This document shows, in pieces, positions 27,584-36,754 of a stretch of DNA of 64,000 bases. Position numbers and translations under genes: made by a program. Position 1 is the first letter of the stretch. Each line of letters opens with the position of its first letter. The notes below the pieces were generated by a model. That model was not told the DNA's origin and did no database searches. It worked only from the letters and a program-made list of their open reading frames with translations. This DNA is from Pseudoalteromonas phenolica (lineage in GTDB: Bacteria > Pseudomonadota > Gammaproteobacteria > Enterobacterales > Alteromonadaceae): contig NZ_CP013187.1 of assembly GCF_001444405.1 (NCBI RefSeq), positions 806,001 through 870,000 on the forward strand, in the 5' to 3' direction.

Positions 27584-28597
27584 GTGCGTATTCTAGGCAT
27601 TGAATCATCTTGTGACGAGACGGGAATTGCAATCTACGATGATGAACAAGGGCTGCTTGCCCATAAGCTTTACAGCCAAGTAAAAGTGCATGCTGACTAC
27701 GGCGGTGTTGTTCCAGAGTTGGCTTCTCGAGACCATGTTCGTAAAACAATACCGCTTATTGATGAAGCTTTTAAAGAGGCTGGCTGTGGTCCAAAAGACA
27801 TAGACGGTGTTGCGTATACTGCAGGACCAGGCTTGGTTGGCGCCTTATTAGTGGGTACCTCAATTGGCCGCTCGTTGGCATTTGCATGGGATAAACCTGC
27901 TGTTGCAGTACATCATATGGAAGGTCACTTACTAGCACCAATGCTTGAAGACGAGCAACCTGAATTTCCGTTTGTTGCGCTACTTGTCTCTGGTGGCCAC
28001 ACTATGATGGTGAAAGTTGCAGGTATCGGGGAATACGAAGTGCTAGGAGAGTCTGTGGATGATGCCGCAGGAGAGGCATTTGATAAAACAGCTAAATTAT
28101 TAGGTTTAGACTATCCAGGCGGCCCGCTTCTGGCAAAAATGGCCGAGCAGGGGACACCAGGTCGCTTTACTTTTCCGCGTCCCATGACAGATAAACCTGG
28201 CTTAGATTTTAGTTTTAGTGGTTTAAAAACAGCAGCAGCTAACACCATTCGTAGCGAAGGTGATGACGAACAGACTAAAGCTGATATTGCTCATGCATTC
28301 CAAACTGCTGTGATCGATACACTGGCGATTAAGTGCAAACGGGCTTTAAAACATACGGGTATTAAACGTTTAGTCATTGCCGGTGGTGTGAGTGCAAACA
28401 CTGAACTTCGCCAAAAGCTTGAGCGCATGATGCAAGGTATGAAAGGGCAGGTGTTTTATCCTCGCACTGAATTTTGTACTGATAATGGCGCAATGATTGC
28501 TTTTGCTGGTATGCAGAGGTTGAAAGCCAAGCAATATGCAACACTTGATATGAAAACGCAGCCACGTTGGCCGATTGAAAGTTTACCACCGTTGTAG
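27584..28597 (+). CDS. tsaD: tRNA N6-adenosine threonylcarbamoyltransferase
   Basis: TsaD (YgjD) transfers threonylcarbamoyl to A37 of tRNAs that read ANN codons, working with TsaB, TsaC and TsaE. The 337-residue protein has the opening ILGIESSCDETG, the metal-binding HHMEGH (about 110-115), SGGHTMMV, the ATP-site GEAFDKTAKLLGL and AGGVSANTELR. It starts with GTG after a GGAG-like site. It is followed convergently by plsY, a very common arrangement. Confidence 0.97.
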   Translation: MRILGIESSCDETGIAIYDDEQGLLAHKLYSQVKVHADYGGVVPELASRDHVRKTIPLIDEAFKEAGCGPKDIDGVAYTAGPGLVGALLVGTSIGRSLAFAWDKPAVAVHHMEGHLLAPMLEDEQPEFPFVALLVSGGHTMMVKVAGIGEYEVLGESVDDAAGEAFDKTAKLLGLDYPGGPLLAKMAEQGTPGRFTFPRPMTDKPGLDFSFSGLKTAAANTIRSEGDDEQTKADIAHAFQTAVIDTLAIKCKRALKHTGIKRLVIAGGVSANTELRQKLERMMQGMKGQVFYPRTEFCTDNGAMIAFAGMQRLKAKQYATLDMKTQPRWPIESLPPL

Positions 28598-28606
28598 GCG
28601 TGAAAA

Positions 28607-29194
28607 CTAAGGCTTCTTTTTACCAATTTTAGGCTCTTTCCCTTGAAGGAGCCTTTTTATATTGGCGCGATGGCGAAAGATAATCAGTAAGGTTAAAAAG
28701 CTGACCGGAACAGTGTAAAGGGGTTTAATAAGCCAAGTGTAAAAAGGCGCGAGTGCGACAGTGATAATTGCGGCGAGTGACGAGTATCTCGTCAGCCAAA
28801 CTACAATAGCCCACGTAGCAATCAACAGTCCACCTAGACTTAAGCCAATGGGCAAAAGTGCCCCAAACGCGGTTGCAACGGCTTTTCCTCCATTGAAATG
28901 GAAGAATACAGGGTAGATATGACCAAGACAAGCGGCAACAGCAATTGCGCCCAACCAATTTGGCTCTACGCCTAAAAAGTATGCGCCCCAAACAGGTATG
29001 GTACCTTTCAAGATGTCGAAAGCTAAAACTAATGCAGCGGGTAGTTTACCACCTAATCGAAGTACATTAGTTGCACCAGGGTTATTAGAGCCTGCAAAAC
29101 GAGGGTCGGGTAACTTGAACAGCTGACACACGAGCACTGCAGACGATACAGAGCCAATTAAATAGGCACATATGCAGATTAACGTAATTAACAC
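28607..29194 (-). CDS. plsY: Acyl-phosphate:glycerol-3-phosphate acyltransferase
   Basis: PlsY puts the first acyl chain on glycerol 3-phosphate using acyl phosphate. The 195-residue integral membrane protein has five or so helices and the three conserved loops: GSNNPGATNVLRLGGK (about 36-51), GHIYPVFFHFNGGKAVATAFG (about 95-115) and the third basic motif FRHRANIKRLLQGKE near the C-terminus. It is divergent from folB. Confidence 0.96.
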   Translation of the reverse strand: MLITLICICAYLIGSVSSAVLVCQLFKLPDPRFAGSNNPGATNVLRLGGKLPAALVLAFDILKGTIPVWGAYFLGVEPNWLGAIAVAACLGHIYPVFFHFNGGKAVATAFGALLPIGLSLGGLLIATWAIVVWLTRYSSLAAIITVALAPFYTWLIKPLYTVPVSFLTLLIIFRHRANIKRLLQGKEPKIGKKKP

Positions 29195-29306
29195 AGTTTT
29201 CCTTATTTTGTCTTCAGCGTATTTCGGCTATTATTTCCCGATTCGAATGTAACTATATAAGTTACCAATCTATTTGTCACAGACAAAATACCAAAGTGGG
29301 GCGTGA

Positions 29307-29663
29307 ATGGATAAGGTCTATATTTCTCAGCTACATGTTGAAACCATTATTGGCGTGTACGATTTTGAGAAAGAGAGTAAACAAAGTTTATACTTTGATG
29401 TGGAAATGCTGACCGATATTCGAGCCGCAGCACAGAGTGATGACATCAATTTGGCCGTTGATTATGCTAAAGTCAGTGAAGACATTATTGCGCATACGAC
29501 GGCAAAACCTGTCGAACTATTAGAAACATTAGTTGAGCAGCTTGCTGCGCTCATCTTAGCACAATATAACGTCAGCCAAGTGACTATCAAGGTAAGTAAG
29601 CCTGCGGCTGTGCATGCAGCACAAACGGTTGGTGTAGAGATCACTCGAGCAAAAGCAGCTTAA
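29307..29663 (+). CDS. folB: Dihydroneopterin aldolase
   Basis: FolB splits dihydroneopterin to 6-hydroxymethyl-dihydropterin and glycolaldehyde in folate synthesis. The 118-residue protein has VYISQLHVETIIGVYDFEKES at the start, the substrate-site LAVDYAKV and ETLVEQLAALIL with the conserved Glu, and KPAAVHAAQTVGVEI near the end. folK follows after one base, so the pair is an operon. Confidence 0.95.
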   Translation: MDKVYISQLHVETIIGVYDFEKESKQSLYFDVEMLTDIRAAAQSDDINLAVDYAKVSEDIIAHTTAKPVELLETLVEQLAALILAQYNVSQVTIKVSKPAAVHAAQTVGVEITRAKAA

Positions 29664-29664
29664 T

Positions 29665-30144
29665 ATGGCACAGATTTTTATAAGTTTAGGCACAAATGTT
29701 GATAGAGAAAAGCACCTACGCGCCGGTTTAAAAGCCCTAATTGCAAACTTTCCAGAGTATCAACATTCTAGTGTCTTTGAGAGTGAAGCCGTTGGATTTA
29801 ATGGTAATAACTTTTTTAATTCTGTCTTTGCAGCACAAACTGATATGCCGCTTGAGCAGGTGTGTGCTTTGCTTAAGCAAATCGAAAGAGACAATGGTCG
29901 AACACCGTCAGATAAAAAGTTTAGCCCACGAACGCTCGATCTAGACTTACTATTTTATGATGATGTCATTTGCGACTCACCTGCACAATTACCTCGTGAT
30001 GAAATTACTAAGAATGCCTTTGTTCTTCAACCGCTCGCTGAGTTAGCAGCAGACTTTCACCACCCCGTTGCAGAGCAAACGATAGGTGAACTTTGGCAAA
30101 ATTATAACAACCTAAACCAAAAGCTATGGAAAGTGGAGTTTTAA
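29665..30144 (+). CDS. folK: 2-amino-4-hydroxy-6-hydroxymethyldihydropteridine pyrophosphokinase
   Basis: FolK transfers pyrophosphate to hydroxymethyl-dihydropterin, the next folate step after FolB. The 159-residue protein begins with FISLGTNVDREKHLR and has the HPPK signature RDNGRTPSDKKFSPRTLDLDLLFYDD, containing the Mg-binding Asp pair. uppP starts three bases after its stop. Confidence 0.95.
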   Translation: MAQIFISLGTNVDREKHLRAGLKALIANFPEYQHSSVFESEAVGFNGNNFFNSVFAAQTDMPLEQVCALLKQIERDNGRTPSDKKFSPRTLDLDLLFYDDVICDSPAQLPRDEITKNAFVLQPLAELAADFHHPVAEQTIGELWQNYNNLNQKLWKVEF

Positions 30145-30147
30145 CCC

Positions 30148-30954
30148 ATGAGCATTATTGAAATTATCGTGTTGGCCTTAGTACAAGGTCTGACAGAGTT
30201 TTTACCTATTTCGAGTTCAGCACATTTAATTCTGCCGTCACAAGTATTTGGCTGGCAAGATCAAGGCACAGCATTTGATGTTGCTGTTCACGTCGGTACA
30301 TTGTTGGCGGTGATTATCTATTTTAGAAAAGAAGTTGTAGATATTTTAACTGCTTGGTTTAACTCATTTGGTGCACAGGGCAAAAAAACGGATGACAGCC
30401 AGCTTGGTTGGTGGATCATTTTGGCAACCTTACCGTCATTGATTATTGGTTACTTATTAAAGGACTTCGTAGAAGTATACTCGCGTAATGCGTGGATCAT
30501 CGCCACAACGACCATCGTATTTGGTTTATTACTTTGGTATGCCGATGCAAAAGCGAAGCAAATCAAAACCATTTATCAAATTAACTGGGTAATGGCGCTA
30601 TTGATTGGTTTGTCGCAAGTGGTTGCTATGTTATTCCCGGGCACGTCTCGTTCAGGTATCACTATGACAACAGGTCTATTACTTGGCTTGAATAAGCAAA
30701 GTGCAGCACGTTTCTCTTTCTTGATGTCTATTCCAGTTATCGCAGCCGCGGGTTCTTACTACATTTATAAGCTATCGACAGGCGATGAACTGATTGATTG
30801 GAACGCGATTATTTTAGGGGCTGTGTTATCGTTTATTGCAGCTTATGCGTGTATCTACTTCTTCTTAAAAGTGATTGAGAAAATGGGCATGTTCCCGTTT
30901 GTCGTTTACCGCTTACTTTTAGGTCTAGGGCTATTTGCTTTCTTAATGTGGTAA
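30148..30954 (+). CDS. uppP: Undecaprenyl-diphosphatase
   Basis: UppP (BacA) removes a phosphate from undecaprenyl diphosphate on the outer side of the inner membrane, recycling the lipid carrier for wall and surface polysaccharides. The 268-residue protein has about eight helices and the two active-site motifs LTEFLPISSSAHLILP (about 15-30) and PGTSRSGITMTTGLLLGL (about 164-181). It closes the folB-folK-uppP unit, followed by a terminator. Confidence 0.96.
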   Translation: MSIIEIIVLALVQGLTEFLPISSSAHLILPSQVFGWQDQGTAFDVAVHVGTLLAVIIYFRKEVVDILTAWFNSFGAQGKKTDDSQLGWWIILATLPSLIIGYLLKDFVEVYSRNAWIIATTTIVFGLLLWYADAKAKQIKTIYQINWVMALLIGLSQVVAMLFPGTSRSGITMTTGLLLGLNKQSAARFSFLMSIPVIAAAGSYYIYKLSTGDELIDWNAIILGAVLSFIAAYACIYFFLKVIEKMGMFPFVVYRLLLGLGLFAFLMW

Positions 30955-30987
30955 ACATTGATGTAAGCTTTTAAGCATCGTTATTAG

Positions 30988-31012
30988 ACAGCGCTTCGGC
31001 GCTGTTTTTTAT
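30988..31012 (+). terminator. Intrinsic terminator after uppP
   Basis: Stem ACAGCGC / GCGCTGT with a stable TTCG tetraloop, followed by six T residues. Confidence 0.93.
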
Positions 31013-31041
31013 GTCTAAAACAAAATAGCAAATAATCTCTT

Positions 31042-31116
31042 GAGAGACGAGAGACGAGAGACGAGAGACGAGAGACGAGAGACGAGAGACGAGAGACGAG
31101 AGACGAGAGACGAGAG
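31042..31116. repeat. Seven-base tandem repeat, GAGAGAC, about 10.7 copies
   Basis: Seventy-five bases of perfect GAGAGAC units between the uppP terminator and the terminator of the TonB-dependent receptor gene. A seven-base unit changes the reading frame when copies are gained or lost, but no convincing gene reads through it; the frame that translates it gives only an artificial Arg/Glu-rich heptad. Confidence 0.95.
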
Positions 31117-31200
31117 GCAAATATCCTCAATTTTCATTAGCTCTAGTAATAATAGCTTGGCTTTAAAATTTTCATGCTCAGGTGTCAGTCAGTTTGAAGC

Positions 31201-31229
31201 AATAAAAAACGCCTCCGAAGAGGCGTTTT
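31201..31229 (-). terminator. Intrinsic terminator after the TonB-dependent receptor gene
   Basis: Stem AAAACGCCTC / GAGGCGTTTT with loop CGAA on the plus strand; on the minus strand the stem (loop TTCG) is followed by TTTTTTATT. Confidence 0.92.
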
Positions 31230-31251
31230 GAAATACTAACTTCTAATTAGA

Positions 31252-34155
31252 TTAGAAAGTGTATTTAGCACCGATTGATAGACGGCGACCTTTCACATCA
31301 AAGAATTCACCATCATCATAAGTGAACGGGTTACGTGGTGGCTCGCGGTCTAGTAGGTTGTTAATACCTACACGTAACTGTAACTCATCCATTAGGTACG
31401 TCTTGTACATGAAATCAAATGTCGTGTAAGACGGGATATCGTTATAGTTGTTATCTTCTGCAGTCCAGTCGTTGTCATTTACAGTTGCATGACGGTAGTT
31501 TGCAGTTAATACGTAAGATGAATCATCTTGAGAGTAAACTGCGCTTAAACGACCTTTCCAGCGTGGAGACGCAGTTTCACCAACGTAGTTACGGAAGTCT
31601 TCTTCACGACCAGTTGAGTTTTGGTTGTCATCAATCAGGTAAGTTGCAGTTAGCTTAAGAGATAGGCTACCGTTGAATACGTCTGTACGGTAAGCCGACT
31701 CGAAGTCCATACCTTTCTTAGTGATTTGTGCAGCATTGATTGGACGTGTGTAGAAGTGGGTGATATTACCTGTCTTCTCGTCACGCTCAAAGTTACCGCA
31801 GAATGGGTTATCTAAAGAAGATGATTCATAACATAGTGCAACACTGTTACGACCGAAGTATTCAATCGCGCCATCAACTTCAAATGACCAGTAGTCCACA
31901 GTGAAGTCTAAGCCGTCTACGAATGAAGGCGTGTAAATCACACCAACTGTGTAGTCATTTGATACTTCATTTTCAAGGTTTTGGTTACCTTGAATATAAC
32001 CAGGTAGACTACCACCACCGATCCACTCATCAGTTGGCATCCAACCAGCAGCTAGACCATCAGCTTGACAGTTCTTGATGACATTGTCTTTGTACTTGCT
32101 ACCAGAACTTGCAATTGTATCTGCACGACATACGTCCGCACGACCCGAGCTAAACGTTTTTGAGTTTGGTGTGAATAAATCACCTAGGTTTGGCGCACGT
32201 ACTGATTTTGAACGGTTTAAACGCACACGTAGGTCGTCAGTTACACCCCAGTTAAGTGCTAATTTCCACGCGTTATCAGAACCAGTTACAGAGTAATCCA
32301 TGTAACGGAACGCAGTTTCTAGTGTTAGATCTGTCGCAAGGAAAGCATCTTCAAGAAGTGGGATTGAGATTTCAGCTGATAGTTCGTCAACTTCAATTTC
32401 ACCGTCCATCGGAAGGCTAGAGTTACCGAAAATTAAGCCTTTTTCCATGTTTTCAGATGGTGCAGTTGTTGCTGATTCACGACGGTGCTCCGCTGTGAAT
32501 GCTGCAGCTACATAACCTGCAGGTAGCTCGTATAAAGAACCATCTACAGTTAATGCAAATACAACTTGGTCATGCTTAGCAAAACGAGTTGCCGTTGTTG
32601 CGATGTAATCTTGTTGAGCTGCTGTCGCAGATGTAGCGCCCATAGTATTGAACGGAGTACAACCTTCAATTGCACCAACAACGTTGCCTTCTGCATCGCG
32701 ATCAGCACATACGATTTGACCATTGTATTCAACTGCATCAATGGCATTTGCAAGGTTTTGTGTTAAAACTTCACCTGTCCAAAGTGTATCTTGCTCGATA
32801 CGTCCATACTGAACATATGTGCTGTAACCCCAATCATCGGTTAAGTAACCTTCAGCGCCAAAAGAAGTACGAAATACTTCGCGCTCTTGATTGTACATAC
32901 GGTCACCCCAAAGGTGCTCGTTTGCTTGACGAAGCGTTACAGATGTAAGGCCATTGTCATCCATTAGTTTCGCCATATCATCTTTGATGAATGCGTTGTC
33001 GCGACGAATGGTGTGACGGAAGAAAGCTGGGGAGCTTTCGGTTGTTGAGTCTGTATTTGAATAAGTGAAATCAAACGTTAATGCATGCTCATCATTTAGC
33101 TGATAAGTACCGTAAGCAGATGCAATTACACGCTCTAGCGGAGTTTGGAAGTAAGACTTATAGCCATCGCTAAAGATACCATCACCCATGTTGTTTACAT
33201 CAGTGAAATAACGGTTTGCATCACGGCCAACACCTGGATTTGGGATCATACCAAGGCCATTATCAAATGCGCGGATGTTACCATTTTCGTCAAATGTGTA
33301 ATGGTGGTTTAAGTAACCATCAGTAGTGAATGCGTTTTTTGTGAAGAAGTCACCACCTTCAGAGTAATACGCAAGTGCAGTTGGTTTGCCAAGAATTACA
33401 CGACCAGGAATATTATCTTCACCATCCGCGTTTGCTGGGTTGCCATATGAATTTACTGGGTTTGCGAAGAAGTCACGACTAAGCTTAGAGTAACTTTCGT
33501 TTTCTGTGTAGTTTAAAGATGCGATGAAAGATAGTTTATCCGCTTCCATACCACCGGTAATTGAGAAGTAATTTGCCTCACCGCCACTTTGCTCCGGACG
33601 AACTGTTGAAACGTCAACTTCGATGCCGTCCATAGACTTTTTAGTAATGATGTTCACAACACCTGCAACAGCATCTGCGCCATAAACCGCTGCAGCACCA
33701 CCTGTTGCAATTTCAATACGTTCAATCATTGAAGTAGGGATGTTGTTTAAGTCAACCGCAGTATCACCTACAGAACCAGGTACGAAACGACGGCCGTTAA
33801 CAAGCACTAAAGTACGCTCTGAACCTAAACCGCGAAGGTCAGTTGTATTTAGGCCAGAAGCATAAATGTAGTTAGTCGTTGTTTCAGGAGAAAGACCGAC
33901 TGTTGCTTGAGGCATTTCTTCAAGTAGGTCGTTTACATTAGTAATACCTTGGTTTTCTAGTTCTACACCACCGATCACCGTCACTGGAGTTGGAGACGTT
34001 AGGTTAAAACGCTTAATTTTAGAACCAGTAACCTGAATGCGCTCTACTTTTTGCGCCTCAGAATCTGTATTTGCTACCGCAACAGTGCCTGCTGCAGTAC
34101 CTGCTAGTACAGCAGCCTGAATGCTTGCTGTTAATAGGTTTAACTTCTTCAACAT
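31252..34155 (-). CDS. TonB-dependent outer-membrane receptor
   Basis: A 967-residue receptor with signal peptide (about 1-28, ending near AVAN), a TonB-box region VERIQVTGSKIKR near 37-49, a plug domain (about 50-170: TPVTVIGGVELENQGITNVNDLLEEMPQ, DLRGLGSERTLVLVNGRR, IERIEIATGGAAAVYGADAVAGVVNIITKK) and a long beta-barrel ending LSIGAKYTF with the terminal Phe. The plug and size match the large oligosaccharide or peptide-type TonB receptors common in marine bacteria, but the substrate cannot be read. Four or more Cys pairs in the barrel loops suggest disulfides. No transporter or enzyme neighbours hint at the ligand. Confidence 0.93.
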   Translation of the reverse strand: MLKKLNLLTASIQAAVLAGTAAGTVAVANTDSEAQKVERIQVTGSKIKRFNLTSPTPVTVIGGVELENQGITNVNDLLEEMPQATVGLSPETTTNYIYASGLNTTDLRGLGSERTLVLVNGRRFVPGSVGDTAVDLNNIPTSMIERIEIATGGAAAVYGADAVAGVVNIITKKSMDGIEVDVSTVRPEQSGGEANYFSITGGMEADKLSFIASLNYTENESYSKLSRDFFANPVNSYGNPANADGEDNIPGRVILGKPTALAYYSEGGDFFTKNAFTTDGYLNHHYTFDENGNIRAFDNGLGMIPNPGVGRDANRYFTDVNNMGDGIFSDGYKSYFQTPLERVIASAYGTYQLNDEHALTFDFTYSNTDSTTESSPAFFRHTIRRDNAFIKDDMAKLMDDNGLTSVTLRQANEHLWGDRMYNQEREVFRTSFGAEGYLTDDWGYSTYVQYGRIEQDTLWTGEVLTQNLANAIDAVEYNGQIVCADRDAEGNVVGAIEGCTPFNTMGATSATAAQQDYIATTATRFAKHDQVVFALTVDGSLYELPAGYVAAAFTAEHRRESATTAPSENMEKGLIFGNSSLPMDGEIEVDELSAEISIPLLEDAFLATDLTLETAFRYMDYSVTGSDNAWKLALNWGVTDDLRVRLNRSKSVRAPNLGDLFTPNSKTFSSGRADVCRADTIASSGSKYKDNVIKNCQADGLAAGWMPTDEWIGGGSLPGYIQGNQNLENEVSNDYTVGVIYTPSFVDGLDFTVDYWSFEVDGAIEYFGRNSVALCYESSSLDNPFCGNFERDEKTGNITHFYTRPINAAQITKKGMDFESAYRTDVFNGSLSLKLTATYLIDDNQNSTGREEDFRNYVGETASPRWKGRLSAVYSQDDSSYVLTANYRHATVNDNDWTAEDNNYNDIPSYTTFDFMYKTYLMDELQLRVGINNLLDREPPRNPFTYDDGEFFDVKGRRLSIGAKYTF

Positions 34156-34603
34156 ATAACCTTTCTCTATTTGTTTTGAATCTCACATGCGTTGCATGTG
34201 CCATAGGTCAGGTACTGTTTTTAGCATAAGTAATTGTTACTTAATTCTTTATTGGGTTTGTGTTAAATGTTCCTTTTTTGTGAATTGTGTTTTTATTTTG
34301 GGTTTTAATTGTTTTTCCTGTTTACTAACAGTGGTTTGCGGTTTTTGTATTTGTAATCTTAGCTTTACAGTGAGGTTTTTTTGAGGGGGTGCTGTTGTTT
34401 TATTTAACTTTTTGTTAGTGTGTGCAAACTTTCATTAAATCTATTGTGTTTTTAGTGTTCTAAAATGTAACTTTGTTGTTCTTGTTAATGTTAATTTGGC
34501 TGTTTCAATAATGAGCACTTAAGAATAAAAATAAAAAATAGCGGGAACTTTAGAGGTGTAGAATAAAAAAGCACCTCTAAATGTATGTAAAAAGAGCGAG
34601 CTG
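34156..34603. other. Long A/C-rich leader region upstream of the TonB receptor gene
   Basis: This gene-free stretch is strongly T/G-rich on the plus strand, hence A/C-rich in the transcript of the receptor gene, over about 240 bases. Near the receptor start lies a perfect CACATGC-GTT-GCATGTG palindrome. No coding sequence with a sensible composition is seen. Confidence 0.6.
34184..34200. promoter_or_regulatory. Palindrome upstream of the TonB receptor gene
   Basis: CACATGC and GCATGTG are separated by GTT, forming a perfect 7+7 inverted repeat 29 bases before the receptor start codon. It could be a regulator site or a small leader hairpin covering the region just before the ribosome site. 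Confidence 0.45.
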
Positions 34604-35722
34604 TTAACTGAGTGTTTTTTCTATTGCAGCAATTCGAGCTGTTTGTAATCCAAGTTTAATCGCAGCACCTTGATATCCTAATGCGATGACCTGTTGTGCG
34701 GTAACGGCTTGAGATGCCATCGCACAATTTTGTAGCGTTTGTGCAATATCCTGCTGACACTGTGCATATTTTAGTATCTCTAGTAACAAGTTAAAACGTT
34801 CTGGGCGACGCCAAAGATCTATAAGGTTAAAGAACTTTAAAATATTTTCAGGGCTAAAGTCTTTTTCATTTAAAAAGTTATTTAATAACTTAAAGTCTCT
34901 CAAGCTGTTTGCAAAAGTGCTGGGGATCTTTAATGTCTGTTCTAAATGTTTAAGGTCTTCATGTGAGCAGGCTTCAAGGCATAAACAAAAGTGGCAAACT
35001 TGCAGTGTGTCAGAATCAATTGCCATCTCTTTTGTGGCTACAAATTTATTAGCACTTGCTATTTTTTGGGTTTCTAAGTTGGACCAGCTTGGCAAAATAG
35101 GAAGGACATCAGCCAAAGCATTAATGTCATTTATTACTTCTAAGAATAAATGAAAGGTGCTGGTTTTTAGACATTTTTCTATCTCTAACCAAATGCGCTC
35201 CTTGGTTAATGTTTTAAGTTCACCATTGGCAACCATATCTTTCATAAGCAAAAGCGTTTCAGGCGCAATGATAAAGCCTAAATGATAGTAACGTGCAGCA
35301 AATCGAGCAACACGTAAAATGCGGAGTGGGTCTTCACTAAAGGCTGGACCAACATGCCTAAGTAAGCGGTTATTTAAATCTGCTTGGCCATTGTAAGGGT
35401 CAACCAGCTTTCCATTTTCATCTTGTGCAATGGCGTTGATGGTTAAATCACGGCGATATAAGTCTTCCTCTAAGGTCACTGTTGGGTCAAAATCGCAAAT
35501 AAACCCCGTATAACCATGCCCGCTTTTTCTTTCTTTACGAGCGAGGGCGTATTCGTCTTTACTTTTCGGATGTAAAAAAACAGGGAAGTCTTTCCCAACT
35601 TGTTTGTAGCCTAAAGACAGCATTTCATCAGGGGTACTACCAACAACAACATAATCATGTTCTACAACCGGATAATTTATAAGCGCGTCACGAACGGCGC
35701 CTCCAACTAAATAAACTTTCAT
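34604..35722 (-). CDS. cca: CCA-adding tRNA nucleotidyltransferase
   Basis: Cca adds or repairs the CCA end of tRNAs. The 372-residue class II nucleotidyltransferase has YLVGGAVRDALINY with the conserved GGxVRD, DYVVVGSTPDEM, DEYALARKERKSG, EEDLYRRDLTINAIAQ and the ATP/CTP-binding EDPLRILRVARFAARY. The length is near that of the form without a C-terminal HD domain (E. coli Cca is 412 with one). It is divergent from the GspA-like gene. Confidence 0.95.
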   Translation of the reverse strand: MKVYLVGGAVRDALINYPVVEHDYVVVGSTPDEMLSLGYKQVGKDFPVFLHPKSKDEYALARKERKSGHGYTGFICDFDPTVTLEEDLYRRDLTINAIAQDENGKLVDPYNGQADLNNRLLRHVGPAFSEDPLRILRVARFAARYYHLGFIIAPETLLLMKDMVANGELKTLTKERIWLEIEKCLKTSTFHLFLEVINDINALADVLPILPSWSNLETQKIASANKFVATKEMAIDSDTLQVCHFCLCLEACSHEDLKHLEQTLKIPSTFANSLRDFKLLNNFLNEKDFSPENILKFFNLIDLWRRPERFNLLLEILKYAQCQQDIAQTLQNCAMASQAVTAQQVIALGYQGAAIKLGLQTARIAAIEKTLS

Positions 35723-35822
35723 CTATGTCCCAATGTTTCAAGGTGTGCACTTGGTTTCAAGGTTTTATCTTGCGCACTTTTTTGCCATTATAGGGCCTAT
35801 CATAACAATAAAGAGTTTTATC

Positions 35823-36743
35823 GTGTATTTAAGCTATTTTGGGTTGAAAGAGAAGCCTTTCTCAATTGCACCTAATCCCGAGTATTTATATATGAGTGAG
35901 CGCCATAAAGAGGCGTTATTACACCTAAACTATGGACTAGGTGATTCAGGTGGATTTGTATTATTAACAGGTGAAGTAGGAACAGGTAAAACTACCATCA
36001 CACGCTCAATGCTAAAATCGCTTCCTGAAAATACTGAAGTTGCTTTTGTATTAAACCCAGCGCTTTCGGAGCTAGAGCTATTGGCGAGTGTCTGCGATGA
36101 ATTAAGTATTTCTTATGATCCTGATACGGCGACATTAAAAAGCCTAACTGATGCGTTAAAGTCACGATTTACAGATAATTATCGAGCGGGGGGCCATACC
36201 TTACTCGTTATTGATGAAGCTCAACATTTGTCTCCAAGCGTATTAGAGCAACTAAGGTTATTGACTAATCTGGAAACGGACGATAAAAAACTTGTACAAA
36301 TTGCGTTGATTGGACAACCGGAGCTTCAAACGCTTTTGCAACGAAATGAACTTAGACAACTAGCTCAACGCATTACCTCTCGATATCATCTATTGGCACT
36401 GACTGAGTCTCAAGTATTTGCTTATATTCAACACCGTTTGCAAACAGCTGGCTGTGATACTGCTTTATTTAGCCATGAAGCTGTATCGCATATTTATAAA
36501 CGTACTCAGGGGATCCCTCGATTAATTAACTTATTGGCAGATAGGTGTCTATTGGGGGCTTTTTCTGCACAAAAGCAAGTTATTGATAAATCTGTCGTCG
36601 AGCAAGCGGCAAAAGAAGCTTTACCCATGGTGAGTATGAATAGCGAACCAGCTTCTGAGAAAAATTTGAAGCAGTTCATACCAGCCCTATCTCTGGTTGT
36701 GGCAAGCTATGCTATTGGCTTTGCTGCAGCTTATATATTTTAA
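35823..36743 (+). CDS. gspA: GspA/ExeA-like AAA ATPase
   Basis: A 306-residue ATPase of the ExeA/GspA family, which with GspB helps the type II secretion secretin pass through the wall layer. The start YLSYFGLKEKPFSIAPNPEYLYMS is the family opening; Walker A is TGEVGTGKTTI (about 48-58), Walker B LLVIDEAQHLSP (about 126-137) and sensor region IGQPELQTLL. A C-terminal hydrophobic helix (LSLVVASYAIGFAAAYIF) anchors it in the membrane. The peptidoglycan-binding domain of full ExeA is missing. The GTG at 35823 is used since it sits at the conserved N-terminus with an AAAGAG site; ATG at 35733 would add 30 unlike residues. Confidence 0.85.
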   Translation: MYLSYFGLKEKPFSIAPNPEYLYMSERHKEALLHLNYGLGDSGGFVLLTGEVGTGKTTITRSMLKSLPENTEVAFVLNPALSELELLASVCDELSISYDPDTATLKSLTDALKSRFTDNYRAGGHTLLVIDEAQHLSPSVLEQLRLLTNLETDDKKLVQIALIGQPELQTLLQRNELRQLAQRITSRYHLLALTESQVFAYIQHRLQTAGCDTALFSHEAVSHIYKRTQGIPRLINLLADRCLLGAFSAQKQVIDKSVVEQAAKEALPMVSMNSEPASEKNLKQFIPALSLVVASYAIGFAAAYIF

Positions 36744-36754
36744 GAAGTAAAATT

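Noticed and set aside
31040..31231. A 63-codon frame reading through the GAGAGAC repeat, giving an RETRDER heptad
   Set aside because: The peptide is purely a product of the seven-base repeat, has no ribosome site and lies between two terminators.
34187..34384. A 65-codon frame in the T/G-rich region upstream of the TonB receptor
   Set aside because: Composition follows the T/G bias (Cys, Phe, Val rich), with no ribosome site or recognisable motif.
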